64,000 bases of DNA from Gonatopus flavifemur (Eukaryota; Arthropoda; Insecta; Hymenoptera; Dryinidae). The stretch lies in the NCBI GenBank assembly GCA_018340375.1, contig JAFFJZ010000041.1, positions 1,612,001 to 1,676,000 on the forward strand. Reading direction: 5' to 3'. A program made the position numbers and the translations under genes. Below, piece by piece: positions 12,001 through 22,579 of the stretch (positions are counted from its first letter, which is position 1; each line of letters starts with the position of its first letter). Below the pieces are notes generated by a model. That model ran no database searches, was not told the DNA's origin, and was given only the letters and a program-made list of their open reading frames with translations.

Positions 12001-12350
12001 ATTGAGAAAATAAATTTGATAATTACTTTTTTCATAAAACAATACACTGAAAATCGATGGTGTGATCGTCACGCACTCAAGGTACGATACGTACCCACTT
12101 GGAACTCTGTACCATGGGGAAATTTCTTCGTCCCATTTTTGAACCAATATGATTTTGAAGCTAAGGAATGAAGCTTTCGATTTATCAAGGTTTCATCAAT
12201 ATCAAAAGGGGCGCAGTGACCGAAAAATGTGAAAATCCTTTTAAAAATCGAATTTCTATGTGAAATATTCCTTCTGCATGAATAAAAGTATTTTTATCGT
12301 AAAATTTAGAAAAAATCCCAAAAATATCAATGATAACATATTTTCATTAA
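9084..12350 (+). mobile_element. Fold-back element, 811-bp arms, DDE-like ORF inside
   Basis: The left arm (9084-9894) and right arm (11539-12350) are near-identical reverse complements of about 811 bp. The 1.64-kb centre encodes a transposase-like protein whose C-terminus runs into the right arm, so the left arm contains an antisense copy of the gene's 3' end. The simplest explanation is that the original 5' end was replaced by an inverted duplication of the 3' end. The whole would fold into a hairpin with a coding loop. Confidence 0.88.
9901..11596 (+). pseudogene. DDE-like transposase, 5'-truncated, one in-frame stop
   Basis: A single frame is open from about 9901 to 11596, apart from a TAA at 10736-10738. 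The N-terminal part (about 10090-10250) has an HTH-like WGRRTLATEFNASERQARKA. The second half has acidic motifs typical of an RNase H-fold nuclease: VTCDFAENY, IFYFTDGASQHFKN and GKGPCDGIGG, then a conserved AGTLKYHCVIP tail. I recognise the family from large sets of uncharacterised arthropod proteins but cannot assign a superfamily. No start codon lies at the beginning of the open frame because the left arm replaced it. With the stop and missing start it is probably inactive, although 10748-11596 remains a 282-codon open frame. Confidence 0.65.
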
Positions 12351-12391
12351 GTGTCAAACATCTGTGTGTTTTCTTGTCGTCAACACTTTCC

Positions 12392-12462
12392 TGAGCAGAA
12401 ATTGAAATAGGGACCACACCTGATATGGCCTGATATGGTCCCTTTTTCAATTTTTGCTCGGG
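12392..12462. repeat. Short perfect-type hairpin
   Basis: GAGCAGAAATTGAAATAGGG pairs with CCCTTTTTCAATTTTTGCTC around a CTGATATGG direct repeat. No host gene nearby. Confidence 0.5.
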
Positions 12463-12511
12463 TTGTGCAAATGAAGTATAGATAAGCAACATGTGGCTAT
12501 CTGGGTAAATA

Positions 12512-12765
12512 CACTGTAAAAAGTAAATGAGGGAATTTCCCTCAATTGGGTGGCAACGAAAATCCCCCACGTGGGGAAAATTCATCTTCCCTATATTTTG
12601 GAAGAATTCTCCTCCATTTGGGAGAACATTCTTCCTTTCTGAAGAAAATTCCTCTCCAAATGAAGGAAAATTCCCCCAAAATACAGGAGAAATGAATTTA
12701 CTCCACTTTGGAGATTTTTACTGCCACCAAATTGAGGAAAATTTCCTCATCTACTTTTTACAGTG
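12512..12765. mobile_element. MITE, CACTGTAAAAAGTA ends, TA duplication
   Basis: 254 bp, CACTGTAAAAAGTAAATGAGG... to ...CTACTTTTTACAGTG, flanked by TA on both sides. It shares its terminal motif with the MITE at 16458-16742, indicating a common Tc1/mariner-type mobiliser. The 85-codon frame inside is a by-product. Confidence 0.85.
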
Positions 12766-12898
12766 TATGTCAAAAACAGATTAGAGCAATGAAATTTCTT
12801 ATGTTCTGACCCACACACTGCAAATACTGAGTGGAACAGTCTTCAAATTTTGAGAAAAATTTGATAAATTTGATACTTTTTACATAATAGATAGTAAT

Positions 12899-13637
12899 TA
12901 GGGGTGTGCGGGTACCCGAGTCATCGGGTTTTTATCGGGTCGGGTCGGGTCGGGTCCCGTCGGGTCGGGTTTTTCAATTACCCGAGTTTTTCGGGTACCC
13001 GATTACATTCGGGTAATTCAAATATAGCAAACGTTTTCCTCAGCAGGAAATATCGTGACAGCAACTCGATCAAGATTGCTGACAAAACATGTGGAAGAGT
13101 TGTGCTCCCTCCATTCAAATTTAAAAATATGAGAAAAGAATGATATTTATAAGAAGAATATTTATTTTCATTGATATTCAAGATTCTATATTGTGGTTAC
13201 TAAATAAGAAAATAGATAATATATTATTTATGAGATATAAATGTGATTATATTTTTTAATTGAATTAAAAAATAAATATAAACATTCCATGAAGCAATTT
13301 GGAGATTTCTTAATGCGCTGCATAATCAATTACATGGAGTAACAACCCTAATAGACTTGTAGTGAATATGGCATTCTTCATATTAGAATTGAATTCATAT
13401 GAAATCCCCTTATTCCTACAATCGCTCAAGACAATTTGTCCTCAAAATATCAACGGCAATGGCAACTTCGAATAGAAGTTGAAAATATTAAATTCAAGCG
13501 ATTTTATTATATTCGGGTACCCGACTTGGAAAACCCGATTTAATCGGGTACCCGACCCGACCCGACCCGACCCGAAAAGAAATACAAATACCCGAACCCG
13601 ACCCGACCCGATAAAAAGTGCTACCCGCACACCCCTA
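12899..13637. mobile_element. hAT-type non-autonomous element, 8-bp duplication
   Basis: Ends TAGGGGTGTGCGGGTAC ... GTACCCGCACACCCCTA, flanked by perfect ATAGTAAT duplications (12891-12898 and 13638-13645). Both ends carry tandem GGGTC/GACCC pentamers (for example 12937-12970 and 13552-13575). The 739-bp interior is non-coding. Confidence 0.93.
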
Positions 13638-13645
13638 ATAGTAAT

Positions 13646-14140
13646 CATACCATTTTTAAATTTTTTCAAAGAGTTTTTGTTTTCTTTTCGTCCAAAATTC
13701 GGTACAAACCCATAATCGTGACAGGTAACTAAATCGTATCCATCAACTTTCAATACGTAATTGATATGTTTCTGCAAGGTTTCAGATGATACGTATTCTG
13801 TAATGAATTTGAGCGGACATTTACACCTGTTTGCAAGGGATCTGAAAGGTATCATCCACCTTTCAACACGTAACTGAAATCATTTTAAGCTTGCAAAGTT
13901 ACGTTTCTACGTTGGTGCTGTTAGGGGATAAAAACGATTCAATCGCGCGAATTTTTGAAACGTACACACAATAACTCTAATTGTCAGTGATACGTGTTCT
14001 ACGATTATTTACATTCCGCATCTTTCCGAGATTCCTAGATTGTTTTGTCCCACATCAATGAACTAAATCAATGATCACACCTTTCCAATTGGGCTTCGTG
14101 ACTTGTTTCCAAAGAATATATATTGAACGCCTCATTGATC
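13646..14140. other. Non-coding duplicated flank
   Basis: No gene. The part from about 13950 is diverged from, but alignable with, about 49800 onward (TAACTC..., then a shared GATTGGCTTCGT/AATTGGGCTTCGT word), part of the segmental duplication. Fragments of the CCTTTCAACACGTAACTGAAATC type seen at 13855 also occur near 6476. Confidence 0.4.
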
Positions 14141-14281
14141 TAGAGGTGGGCGAATCTTGACGAAGCGAATCTTTTGTGTAAAATACTTATCAAGTTTTGA
14201 TAAAAATTTTATAGAATTCGATATAAATTAACCATTTTTTCTATACAAAAGATTCGCTTCGTAAAGATTCGCCCACCCCTA
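14141..14281. mobile_element. hAT MITE, TAGAGGTGGGCGAATC family, copy 1
   Basis: 141 bp, ends TAGAGGTGGGCGAATC ... GATTCGCCCACCCCTA, with perfect 8-bp CATTGATC duplications at 14133-14140 and 14282-14289. Confidence 0.92.
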
Positions 14282-14289
14282 CATTGATC

Positions 14290-14846
14290 TCCTCGTGTAT
14301 TTATTTTTCATGATTTGAATAATATCGTTAGATAACAGATAAAACAAAGATGTGTTGAAATACAAAGATACCATGATATCAGAGTGGTTCGAATGATTAT
14401 TTGTTTCACACAGTGTACGGGACTGAGATAAAATATCTAATTAAATCTCATTTGAGAACGAATTGGAAAAATAATACACGTGCATCGCACTTCATTTACT
14501 CATGTACAAAAATTAGATACAACCATATCTAAACCAAGCATAATTTATGTGTGATTACTTATTTGACAGAAGTGAGTCATTTGAGCATATATAGTTTTTG
14601 TGAGCCCATTGCAACACATAAATTATGCCTGGTTTGGACCCCTAACGAATCCGACCATACCGACATTTTCAGTATTCTGTGGGTCTAATTTTGATATTGT
14701 ATACAATCAGTATGAATCTAGTAGTAGAATACCAAGTTGTGATGAAAAGTGAACTGAAAGCATACCGTATGCTTGTGAAATTTTTGTACTTGAGGTATAC
14801 CGAAATATTTTCAATCATTCGGTATTCATTCCGTATGAATTCGGTA
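14290..14846. other. Non-coding, segmentally duplicated
   Basis: About 14300-14510 aligns with about 50040-50190 (TTAGATAACAGATAAAACAAAGAT against CAGATAAGAAACGAAAAACAAAGAT, then AAATAATACACGTG in both). A short hairpin (ACCAAGCATAATTTATGTG / CACATAAATTATGCCTGGT) sits at 14532-14633. Confidence 0.5.
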
Positions 14847-14962
14847 AGAATCTTTTGTATAAAATACTTATCAAGTTTTGATAAAAATTTTGTAGAATTC
14901 GATACAAATTGAACATTTTTTTTATACAAAAGATTCGCTTCGTCAAGATTCGCCGACCTCTA
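14847..14962. mobile_element. hAT MITE family copy 2, left-truncated
   Basis: Matches copy 1 from AGAATCTTTTGTATAAAATAC to the right end GATTCGCCGACCTCTA but lacks the left terminus, so no duplication is visible. Confidence 0.8.
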
Positions 14963-15023
14963 GACAGATCCCACAGATTCCGGTCAAAATTCTGTGTGAT
15001 TCAGTCGGAAATCATCATGCCTG

Positions 15024-15212
15024 CACGGAAAGAAATGAACTGTTAATTTTACCAGAATTCCGGTTACTATATGGACAGCAAGGAATATCTGTGACTTTTA
15101 CTGGAATTCTTGTTAAATTTACCGGAGACTTGATTCATTCAACTAGAATTCCGGTTGAAATAGCAGTAATTCTTGCTGTCCATATATTAACCGGAGTATT
15201 TTTTTCAGTGTG
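15024..15212. mobile_element. MITE-like inverted repeat, GAATTCCGGTTA arms
   Basis: Begins CACGGAAAGAAATGAAC, ends TTTTTTTCAGTG; arms contain TATGGACAGCAAG / CTTGCTGTCCATATA and several ACCGGAATT words. Exact ends and duplication are uncertain. Confidence 0.6.
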
Positions 15213-15418
15213 GGACAAAAACCGACCAAATCCTGACAGAAAATTGTCTGTCGGACATTTTGAATAGGGCCTCCATACCCAATTATTACCGAGAACGTAT
15301 CAAATTTCGGTATATTTTTAGTATAAATCCAGTTTGATTTCGGTAACAGTATTATTTGGATATAATTGAGGTATGGAAAATTCATAATCATACTGGATAA
15401 TTTCAGCATGATCACAGT

Positions 15419-15544
15419 TAGAGGTGGGCGAATCGTTTGTATAAAATACTTATCAAGTTTGGATAAAAATTTTATAGAATTTGATACAAATTAAACATTT
15501 TTTTAATACAAAAGATTCGATCCGTAAAGATTCACCCACCGCTA
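15419..15544. mobile_element. hAT MITE family copy 3
   Basis: TAGAGGTGGGCGAATCG ... GATTCACCCACCGCTA with perfect 8-bp ATCACAGT duplications at 15411-15418 and 15545-15552. Confidence 0.92.
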
Positions 15545-15620
15545 ATCACAGTAAGACCAAATTTGCTAGGGATATGGTTATATCTAGTTTTTTTACATGG
15601 GATTGACAATACGATTCCCA

Positions 15621-15943
15621 CCCAAGCAGCACCAGAATATGCTATGAAAGTTTTTCGAAAATTCGAAATATGTTCTATGCACATTCCAATGAGACCGTTT
15701 CATATATAGGTGCTATGCATATTCATCGAACGTATGTAATCGAATATACGACGGTACGTTAACCGAACGTCGATTGAATGAATATCGTACATTTGGAATG
15801 TACTATGTACGTTCTGAGTAAATTCAAAACAGTCTCATTCGAACATTCTATGACCGTCCATTGTATGTTCTCCGTATCTCATTCGTCACATCCTACGAAC
15901 GTTTCTATTTCGTATATACTTTGAAATTCTTTTTCTCCTTGGG
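15621..15943. mobile_element. MITE, CCCAAGCAGCACCAGAA family, CA duplication, copy 1
   Basis: 323-bp inverted repeat full of GAACGT, TTCGAAT and ATTCGAT words. Left end CCCAAGCAGCACCAGAA; right end eroded to TCTCCTTGGG. Flanked by CA on both sides. Same family and same 2-bp behaviour as 52226-52543 and 63609-63926. Confidence 0.85.
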
Positions 15944-16457
15944 CATACAGCACCGGGAGGTACTATCAACATCCTTGGGAGGTCTTCTGAAACATTGGAA
16001 CGTTCTAAAAATGTTTCGGGACGTTCAGAAAACATCGCATGTATTTACCATGGATGTACGAATGTCCGGTATAGTCTTATTTAGGTTCCCATGGAACGTT
16101 TACGAAACATGTAAAATGAGAATTTGTTAATCATCAAACTTGTGCCACATCTTTTGATATTCTTCATTTCGAGGAGATGCAAATGAACTGCGGTGAAGCC
16201 TGTATCGATCACGGTAAAAAGGAAAACTTAATTTCAGTTAGAATATGAGCTGAATTCAAGATGCAACCAAAAGAACACTCAGTTGACTTGAAGTCAGCCA
16301 CTGGAAACCCTTCTCAAATTCAAACAAGAATACAGCTCACATTAATCTCTATTCAACTGAAATTAGAAATGATTTTGAACTGAGACTCAAAGCGAAATGT
16401 TTCTGATAAATGGGTTCGTCCATTGTTTTTGGGTGTGTTCTACTCAACATGGCGTTA
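15944..16457. other. Non-coding, partly segmentally duplicated
   Basis: No gene. From about 16229 to 16457 it aligns with about 50460-50650 (CAGTTAGAATATGAGC..., GAAGTCAGCCACTG, GTCCATTGTTTTT). Confidence 0.55.
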
Positions 16458-16742
16458 CACAGTAAAAAGTAAAACTTAAAGTAATCCCGTACATCAGCTT
16501 AAAAATGCAGCCAAAAGTAGCGCCTATTCCAACTGAAAGTAAGCAATGAAGAAGACTGAATTTCAGTCAATTCCATCTTACTTTGGAAATTAAGATGGAA
16601 TTCTATCTTAATTCCAAAGTAAGATGGAATTGACTGAAATTCAGTCTTCTTCATTGCTTACTTTCAGTTGGAATAGGCGCTACTTTTGGCTGCATTTTTA
16701 AGCTGATATTCGGGATCACTTTAAGTTTCACTTTTTACTGTG
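16458..16742. mobile_element. Palindromic MITE, CACAGTAAAAAGT ends, TA duplication
   Basis: 285 bp, almost a perfect palindrome centred near 16600 (GTAAGATGGAATTGACTG and its complement). Flanked by TA. The duplicated copy at about 50650 (TCGTCACCTACCGACGATG) lacks the insert, so this element arrived after the segmental duplication. Confidence 0.9.
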
Positions 16743-16869
16743 TACCTATCAACGATGAGCAATATGTTTGTGTTCATGCGGAGGACACAAAAAAAATGTC
16801 TATGTTGTGTGAATTCATTCACTTCACTTGTTGACTGTTCAATTATATCGTGATCGTGGTTTCTGAAAA

Positions 16870-17520
16870 TTGAACATCTTGAACTCTTATCGGGAGATTC
16901 GAACCCACGTTGTTGCTGTACACGGAGAAAAATGCAGCTCGGAAGGATAGTAATCTTTAATAGAAAATTGGAGAATATTTCTTAAAATCTGAGAATATTT
17001 CTTAAAATCTGAGAATATTTCTTGAAATCCAAGAATTTTTCTTAAGTTCGGAAGAAACATAAAACGGTTCAGATTTCTCTTGAATACTGCTCGAAAAACA
17101 ATGAAAAATTATCAATACTTAACAAATCATGAAAACAAATATGAAGTTTCCAAAAGTCGCACATGAAATTTTACAAAGTGAATAACAAAATTCTGTAATT
17201 TGAAAATAAGATTTCAAAATTTTGTTATTTACTTTGTAGAATTTCATGCGCGACTTTTGGAAATTTCATATTTGTTTTTATGATTTGTTAAGTATTGATA
17301 ATTTTTCATTGTTTTTCGAGCAATATTCAAGAAAAATCTGAACCGTTTCATGCTTATTACAAACTTAAGAAAAATTCTTAGATTTTAAGAAATATTCTCA
17401 GATTTTAAGAAATATTCTCCAATTTTCTATTAAAGATTACTATCCTTTCGAGCTGCATTTTTTTTACGTGTAATGACCTGTCCTAGTTCTGTGCGTTTAA
17501 CCACTTCGCCATGGTACCGT
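16870..17520 (-). other. tRNA-like sequence split by a MITE
   Basis: On the minus strand 17486-17515 reads GGCGAAGTGGTTAAACGC, a good A box, and 16892-16912 reads GGGTTCGAATC, a good B box. They would be about the right distance apart if the 550-bp MITE between them were removed. Only the A-box part is recognisable in the duplicated copy (about 51610-51640). Either a dead tRNA or a tRNA-derived SINE head. Confidence 0.55.
16921..17470. mobile_element. Palindromic MITE, CACGGAGAAAAATGCAGCTCG ends, TA duplication
   Basis: 550-bp near-perfect inverted repeat, flanked by TA. The arms contain tandem GAGAATATTTCTTAAAATCT repeats on the left and the matching complements on the right. Confidence 0.88.
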
Positions 17521-18990
17521 TTCGATCGACAGACGTGTTAAATCATTTCATAATCATATAATTTGATAGCATGTGTAGTGTGAAGTCAAAGATAAATTTG
17601 GAAAACATTTTACGAGAACTGAGAATCAGTGCAAATGTGAATACCCCCGAAAGTTTGAATTAATTCCAATTTGTGTTGTAATGTTGAAGTGGAAGTGTGA
17701 AGATAAAGAACCCATTAACAGTGCGGAAAATCCAATAACAAGCTTTCACGAACTTGGTATTACCAATTCCTACTGAATTTGTTAGGCACCTTGAATAATT
17801 GATAAAAGCCCTAAAATAATTCGATTGAATTGAAACTCTAATCAATTATATGCGCATATTAACATATGTGTATGTATAACCAATTAATTGTAATACTGAA
17901 AATGAAAGAATTCTAATCTTATTTTCAGATAGTTTTGACTCAATTATTCATCAAACTCTATCTGACTATACGATATGCATTGCTGATAATTAGCACATTG
18001 CCCGATTTAATTCAATTTAATACGGCCAGAACTTTTTTTCATCCCATATTACGGTTGAAATCGTAACATTGCTGATTTCAAGCCTCACCTGAAAATCAAT
18101 CGATCATGGAATTAAGATTTACTTTTTACTGTGATAGATCTGATAAATTCCATTTCCATCTCTTTAATACATTGCATGTAGTGAAATTTTGTTTCGCGTC
18201 AATTTTGAGGTTTTGTGAGTCCTAATATATTGACTCGATTCGTGATAATTTACATTCTGCCAATAGTTTTGAACTTTTCGAATGGAATTTTTCCAAATAT
18301 TCAATGTAAAACATATTTTTATGGTTGTTTGGTACTTTTTTCCCTAGTAAAACTATAAATATACATTTGTATAGGTTGAAGGTAAAATACTTGGTTTTCA
18401 TAGAACGTCTCGAGTTGAAGCAAATGTTTAGTATTAAAAACCGAATGCACATACAATTCATGCCACCGTAACAAGTCAAATTAATTTTACTAAACTTGTA
18501 TTTCATTCGATTACCCAAGCGTTGTTATTCGTACCAAACAGTGAATGGTCGCATGATTGATTCCACCACACAAATCATCTATTCCGCGGAATGGGCATGA
18601 TAATTTTTACTGAACAACAATATGAATTCAATTTAATAATAAAAAGTTTTTGTTATATGTATTATGAAGGTTGTTAATGTTTTTTGTAATGGTTGTAAAA
18701 ATTTTGATTGCTTGACACTCATGACTGTTCAGTTGAGCGTCAAGTTGTAGCATGAACATCGATTGCACATGAAATTCAGAGTGCTGAAAGCGGGAATCGA
18801 ACCTCAACATCCTACATACCTACCTACACCTATAGCGTATACCACTTGAGCGAAACTGAACATATAATTTTACTAGCTTTGCGTATCTGTTATGAGTGTT
18901 TGGAGAATTCATGATTAGAGGATACTGTTGAAACAATTTTGGATTTTCTGAATGAATTGATTTTGTGAAGTGTTGATTATTGAACGATTA
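17471..18990. other. Non-coding; duplicated to about 18.1 kb
   Basis: 17485-17955 aligns with 51600-52060, and about 17955-18110 continues in 53599 onward, with the 52064-53595 element as the gap. On the minus strand at 18785-18850 there is another tRNA-like pair of boxes (GCTCAAGTGGTATACGC and GGTTCGATTCC); the T-arm does not pair, so a SINE head is more likely than a tRNA. No protein gene seen. Confidence 0.5.
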
Positions 18991-19402
18991 AACGAACTTA
19001 CCTAAGTGAAGTTCTATTGTAATTGTATGAAGCGCCTCCTCCGAAAAGATCACCAATTGTAGTACCCTGACTTCAGCTCGGAATGCCACAATTTTAAAGT
19101 GAGCTATGAGAAAAATCGTTACTTACCTACTTAACTCTGATACTGCATTCAGTCAACACGATCTTCATTATTCAAAGATCGACCGATACGACTAGAAGGG
19201 ACTAAAGAATATTTAGTAAGGGTTATAACCAGGGTGAGACTGATCTTTTCGGACAAGGCCTCTCATACAATTACGATAGAACTTCACTTAGGTAAGTTCG
19301 TTGAATCGTTCAATTGTATTCTGCGCCTCCTCCTCAAGATCACCAATTGTAGATGTTTGAAGGGACGTATCGGGAGGAATGATTAAAATTTAAATTCAAC
19401 AT

Positions 19403-20398
19403 TTAACATTTTATTAACATTAACACAATTACTTGGATATATGAATATTGAGGTTTAGATTTGGATTTCAGAATAGATTTCGCAAAAATAGTTCTGTCCT
19501 CTACAATTTTGCGATTGTAAAACTTTGCAAATACATTTGAAGACTGTGTCCAACCTGCGGTTCTACGAATTAAGTCGATGGTGACTCCACTCTTTTGGGC
19601 AGTAGACGTCGAAGCATGTCTTGTGCTATATGCAGAAAATTTTGAAATATCTATCCCACTTAAATGAAGAACTTCTTTTATCCATCTACTCAGTGATTGT
19701 GTGATAACTGCTTTGTGTGGTTTTTTCCACGGAATAAACAAAGACTTTATATTCCCTCTAATAGCTTCAGTACGCTTGATGTATTCCATGAGGGCTGAAG
19801 CTACACAGATCGAAGAATCTTCATTAAAGAACGGGAGGACTGAATTTGGTTGAACTCTATTTGGTCCCGAAGTTTTTATAGTGTCTGGGATCTTGATGTC
19901 TATACGATCGTTCGATTTTTCTATGTTCGATATATTAATTGCAGCCAGCGTTTGCACCCCATGACCAGTTGTGAGCGCCAATGAAGTCACAACTTTAGAT
20001 GATAAATTCTTTAATGAAATTTCACTATTGTGATCCCATTTTGAAACAAAACGTTGGACGATTTTTGGATCCCAAGAACTGTCGTATTTAGGACGAGATG
20101 GTCGAATTTTGGCAACACCTTTGCAAAAACGTTTAACATCTTGATTTTCACTTAATTCTGCCCACCAAATTGAAGCAACCGCTGATCTGAGTGAGTTTAT
20201 TGAACCGTAAGAAGATCCTTTTTCCACTTCATTCATGAGAAATCTCAAAATATCCGGAATTTTAGCGGTGAACACTGGCGTGTTCGTCAGATGACAGAAA
20301 TTCCACCATTTCTTGAGAGCTGTATCATATTGACGTGAACTCGAAGCAGATAATGAAGCAATACTTATTTCACTCGTATTTGAAGAAAGATCTCTCAA
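19403..20398 (-). CDS. DIRS tyrosine recombinase, catalytic Arg lost
   Basis: 331-codon open frame, starting inside the end of the RT/RNase H frame (4-bp overlap). An SAM-like N-terminal domain (SRQYDTALKKWWNFC, LRFLMNEVEKGSSYGSINSLRSAVASI) is followed by the catalytic domain. Box I reads ALTTGHGVQTLAAI, where the family has Arg before the V/T-QTL; here the codon at 19960-19958 is GGG (residue 147). Box II reads FSAYSTRHASTST, with Tyr where His is usual and the second Arg kept. The nucleophile region FAKFYNRKIV keeps Tyr. It would have integrated circular cDNA; with the first Arg gone it should be inactive. Confidence 0.85.
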   Translation of the reverse strand: MRDLSSNTSEISIASLSASSSRQYDTALKKWWNFCHLTNTPVFTAKIPDILRFLMNEVEKGSSYGSINSLRSAVASIWWAELSENQDVKRFCKGVAKIRPSRPKYDSSWDPKIVQRFVSKWDHNSEISLKNLSSKVVTSLALTTGHGVQTLAAINISNIEKSNDRIDIKIPDTIKTSGPNRVQPNSVLPFFNEDSSICVASALMEYIKRTEAIRGNIKSLFIPWKKPHKAVITQSLSRWIKEVLHLSGIDISKFSAYSTRHASTSTAQKSGVTIDLIRRTAGWTQSSNVFAKFYNRKIVEDRTIFAKSILKSKSKPQYSYIQVIVLMLIKC

Positions 20399-22032
20399 GA
20401 TTGATGCTTGCTTGATAATAGCCCTCCCACCAGGGAGAGTTGGGAGTGAAGAGGATGAGGTTTGCTATCAGAAGAAGAGAGAAGATTCAAATCTGGTGTG
20501 AAAATTATGGGTGACATTGTAAACATTGACATACACCGGGGGAACCATGGTTGTGATGGCCAATATGGAACTGTCAGTAATCCTCTAGCCCCATCGTTTT
20601 CAATTTCCTTTAATACTTTTGGAATTGAAGCAAACGGAGGGAATGCGTAGAAGAAAAATTTTTTCCAATCTAAAGTAAAAGCATCGACTGCAAATAAACC
20701 TGGATCTTTTTTCCAAGAAACGTATTTATTACATTTAGTATTAATACGACTAGCAAACAGATCGACTTCCGGGTAGCCAAACTTTTGACATAGTCGATTG
20801 AAAGCATGTGCAGACAAGCTGTACTCAGTTTCCGGTTCTAATCGGCGAGATTCGTAATTTGCTATTATATTTTCTTTTGAGTCAATGTAAGAAGCATAAA
20901 TGAAAATATTTCTCCTGTCACACCACTTCCAAATAGATTTAGAAATATAGCTAAGGTTTTCGAATCGAATTCCACCCATCCGATTGATATAAGCTATAGC
21001 TGTGGTGTTATCAATGCGTAAAAGTATATCACATTTAGTAAGGTTACTGGCGGAACATTTCAACCCAAACAATGCAGCCTGTAATTCCAAAAAATTTATG
21101 TGATCATCACGTTCCTGTTCATTCCAAAACCCATGAGCTTTATTATTACCACAGCATGCACCCCAGCCAGTGAGTGATGCATCTGAAAAAATTTCCAATT
21201 CAAACTTAGGATTTTCAATTGGCATCAAAATCTTGTTGATATTTTGTTTCCACCAATCGAGATCATCTATAATTGAAAGAGGCAAAACCATTTGCGCCTC
21301 ATAGTCACCATGACATCTTTCCAAAGCAAGCAATTTTTCTCGTTCTAAACTTTTCATATAAACCCAACCATATTTAGCCGCAATACACAAGGAACCCAAA
21401 ATTCCAATAAAAGAAGCGTAATCTCTGATTCTCCTGTGGTAATTGACTCTGAATTCTTTGACAAGGTTGGGAGTATTAATCCTTTTGGTTTCAGGTAACT
21501 CGATCTTCATGGCAACGGAATTTAAAATGGAGCCTAAAAATTCTTGTTCATGTGACGGTTCAAGTTCACTTTTTTGTTTATTGATAATAAAACCAAGGCT
21601 TTCTAACAAAGAAATTGTTTGTTGAATATTAGATAAGCATTCTTGCTAAGTATAACCAATTAATAAAAAATCATCAATGTAAACCACAGAGGAGTAACCT
21701 CTTTCTCTTAAAGAAGATATGATAGGTTTCATTAGTTTGGTGAACACGTATGGCGCGGGACATAAACCAAATGGTAAGCAATTGAATTCATGGAGCAAGC
21801 CGTTAAATATGAATTTCAAATATTTCTTGGACGAATTTTTAATGGAGACTAAATGATACGCGTCTTTTGAATCCAATGTAGCCATAAAACACCCGGAGCG
21901 TAGCAAATCTCTAGCACTTCTTATGTCTTCTAATTTAAAATGTTCAGTTGGAATGAATTCATTCAATTGTTCAAGATTTAAAATAAAACGACTAGGACCA
22001 TCTGGTCTAGGTGTGAGAAATATCTTTGACAC
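20395..22032 (-). pseudogene. DIRS reverse transcriptase / RNase H, one in-frame stop
   Basis: The frame runs from 22032 to 20395 with a single TAG at 21648-21646. RT motifs: RFILNLEQLNEFI, MATLDSKDAYHLVSI, LPFGLCPAPYVFTKLM, VYIDDFLLIGY (catalytic YIDD kept). RNase H follows: LEIFSDASLTGWG, INFLELQAALFGLK, LLRIDNTTAIAYINRMGG, with the last motif weak (IIANYESRR, Asn where Asp is usual). Next is the DIRS connection region (PEVDLFASRINTKCNKYVSW ... VDAFTLDWKKFFFYAFPPF). The N-terminal RT (GYEIPFMEKPTQTSIPTG) lies at about 22190-22130 in another frame, so a frameshift lies near 22040-22130. Confidence 0.85.
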
Positions 22033-22579
22033 AAATTGGCCATCACATTCCTGGCAATGTTGGATTGCAGCCTTCTTTAGAAGTTCGTTTATGCGTAAGG
22101 TTAACTGAGTACATTCCTTTCAGACCAATTTGGTCCCGTAGGTATTGATGTTTGTGTGGGCTTCTCCATAAAAGGAATCTCATAACCACTGTATCCATTG
22201 TAGAATTCTTTTGTCCGCAAATTATTTTTTCCATACAAGCGAAAAATGTTTTCATCGTCCCGCAGAACCACTTACCGGTTCAACTACCATCGTTTCTTGG
22301 AGGAGATTGACCCCCCCCCCCCTGTTTCTTCGTCGATTGATGGTAACTTGAACTTTTCGAGAATTGGTTGTATGATTTGCGCTGCCCCACCGTCGACAGC
22401 CGGTGATTGTAAGATTGCCGACGGGGGGCTTTCCAGTTTTTTGACGATTTTGAGACAAACTTAACCGATGATTTGGTTGCAGGTTTAAGATCTTTAGAAG
22501 ACCGTTCAAGGGACTTAACTGTTTTTCAAGTATCATCCAGGTCTTTCCCAAATAACCACTCATCAGCAGTAGTAGCGTG

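Noticed and set aside
18785..18850. tRNA gene on the minus strand
   Set aside because: A- and B-box words are present but the T-arm and acceptor stem do not pair; more likely a SINE head.
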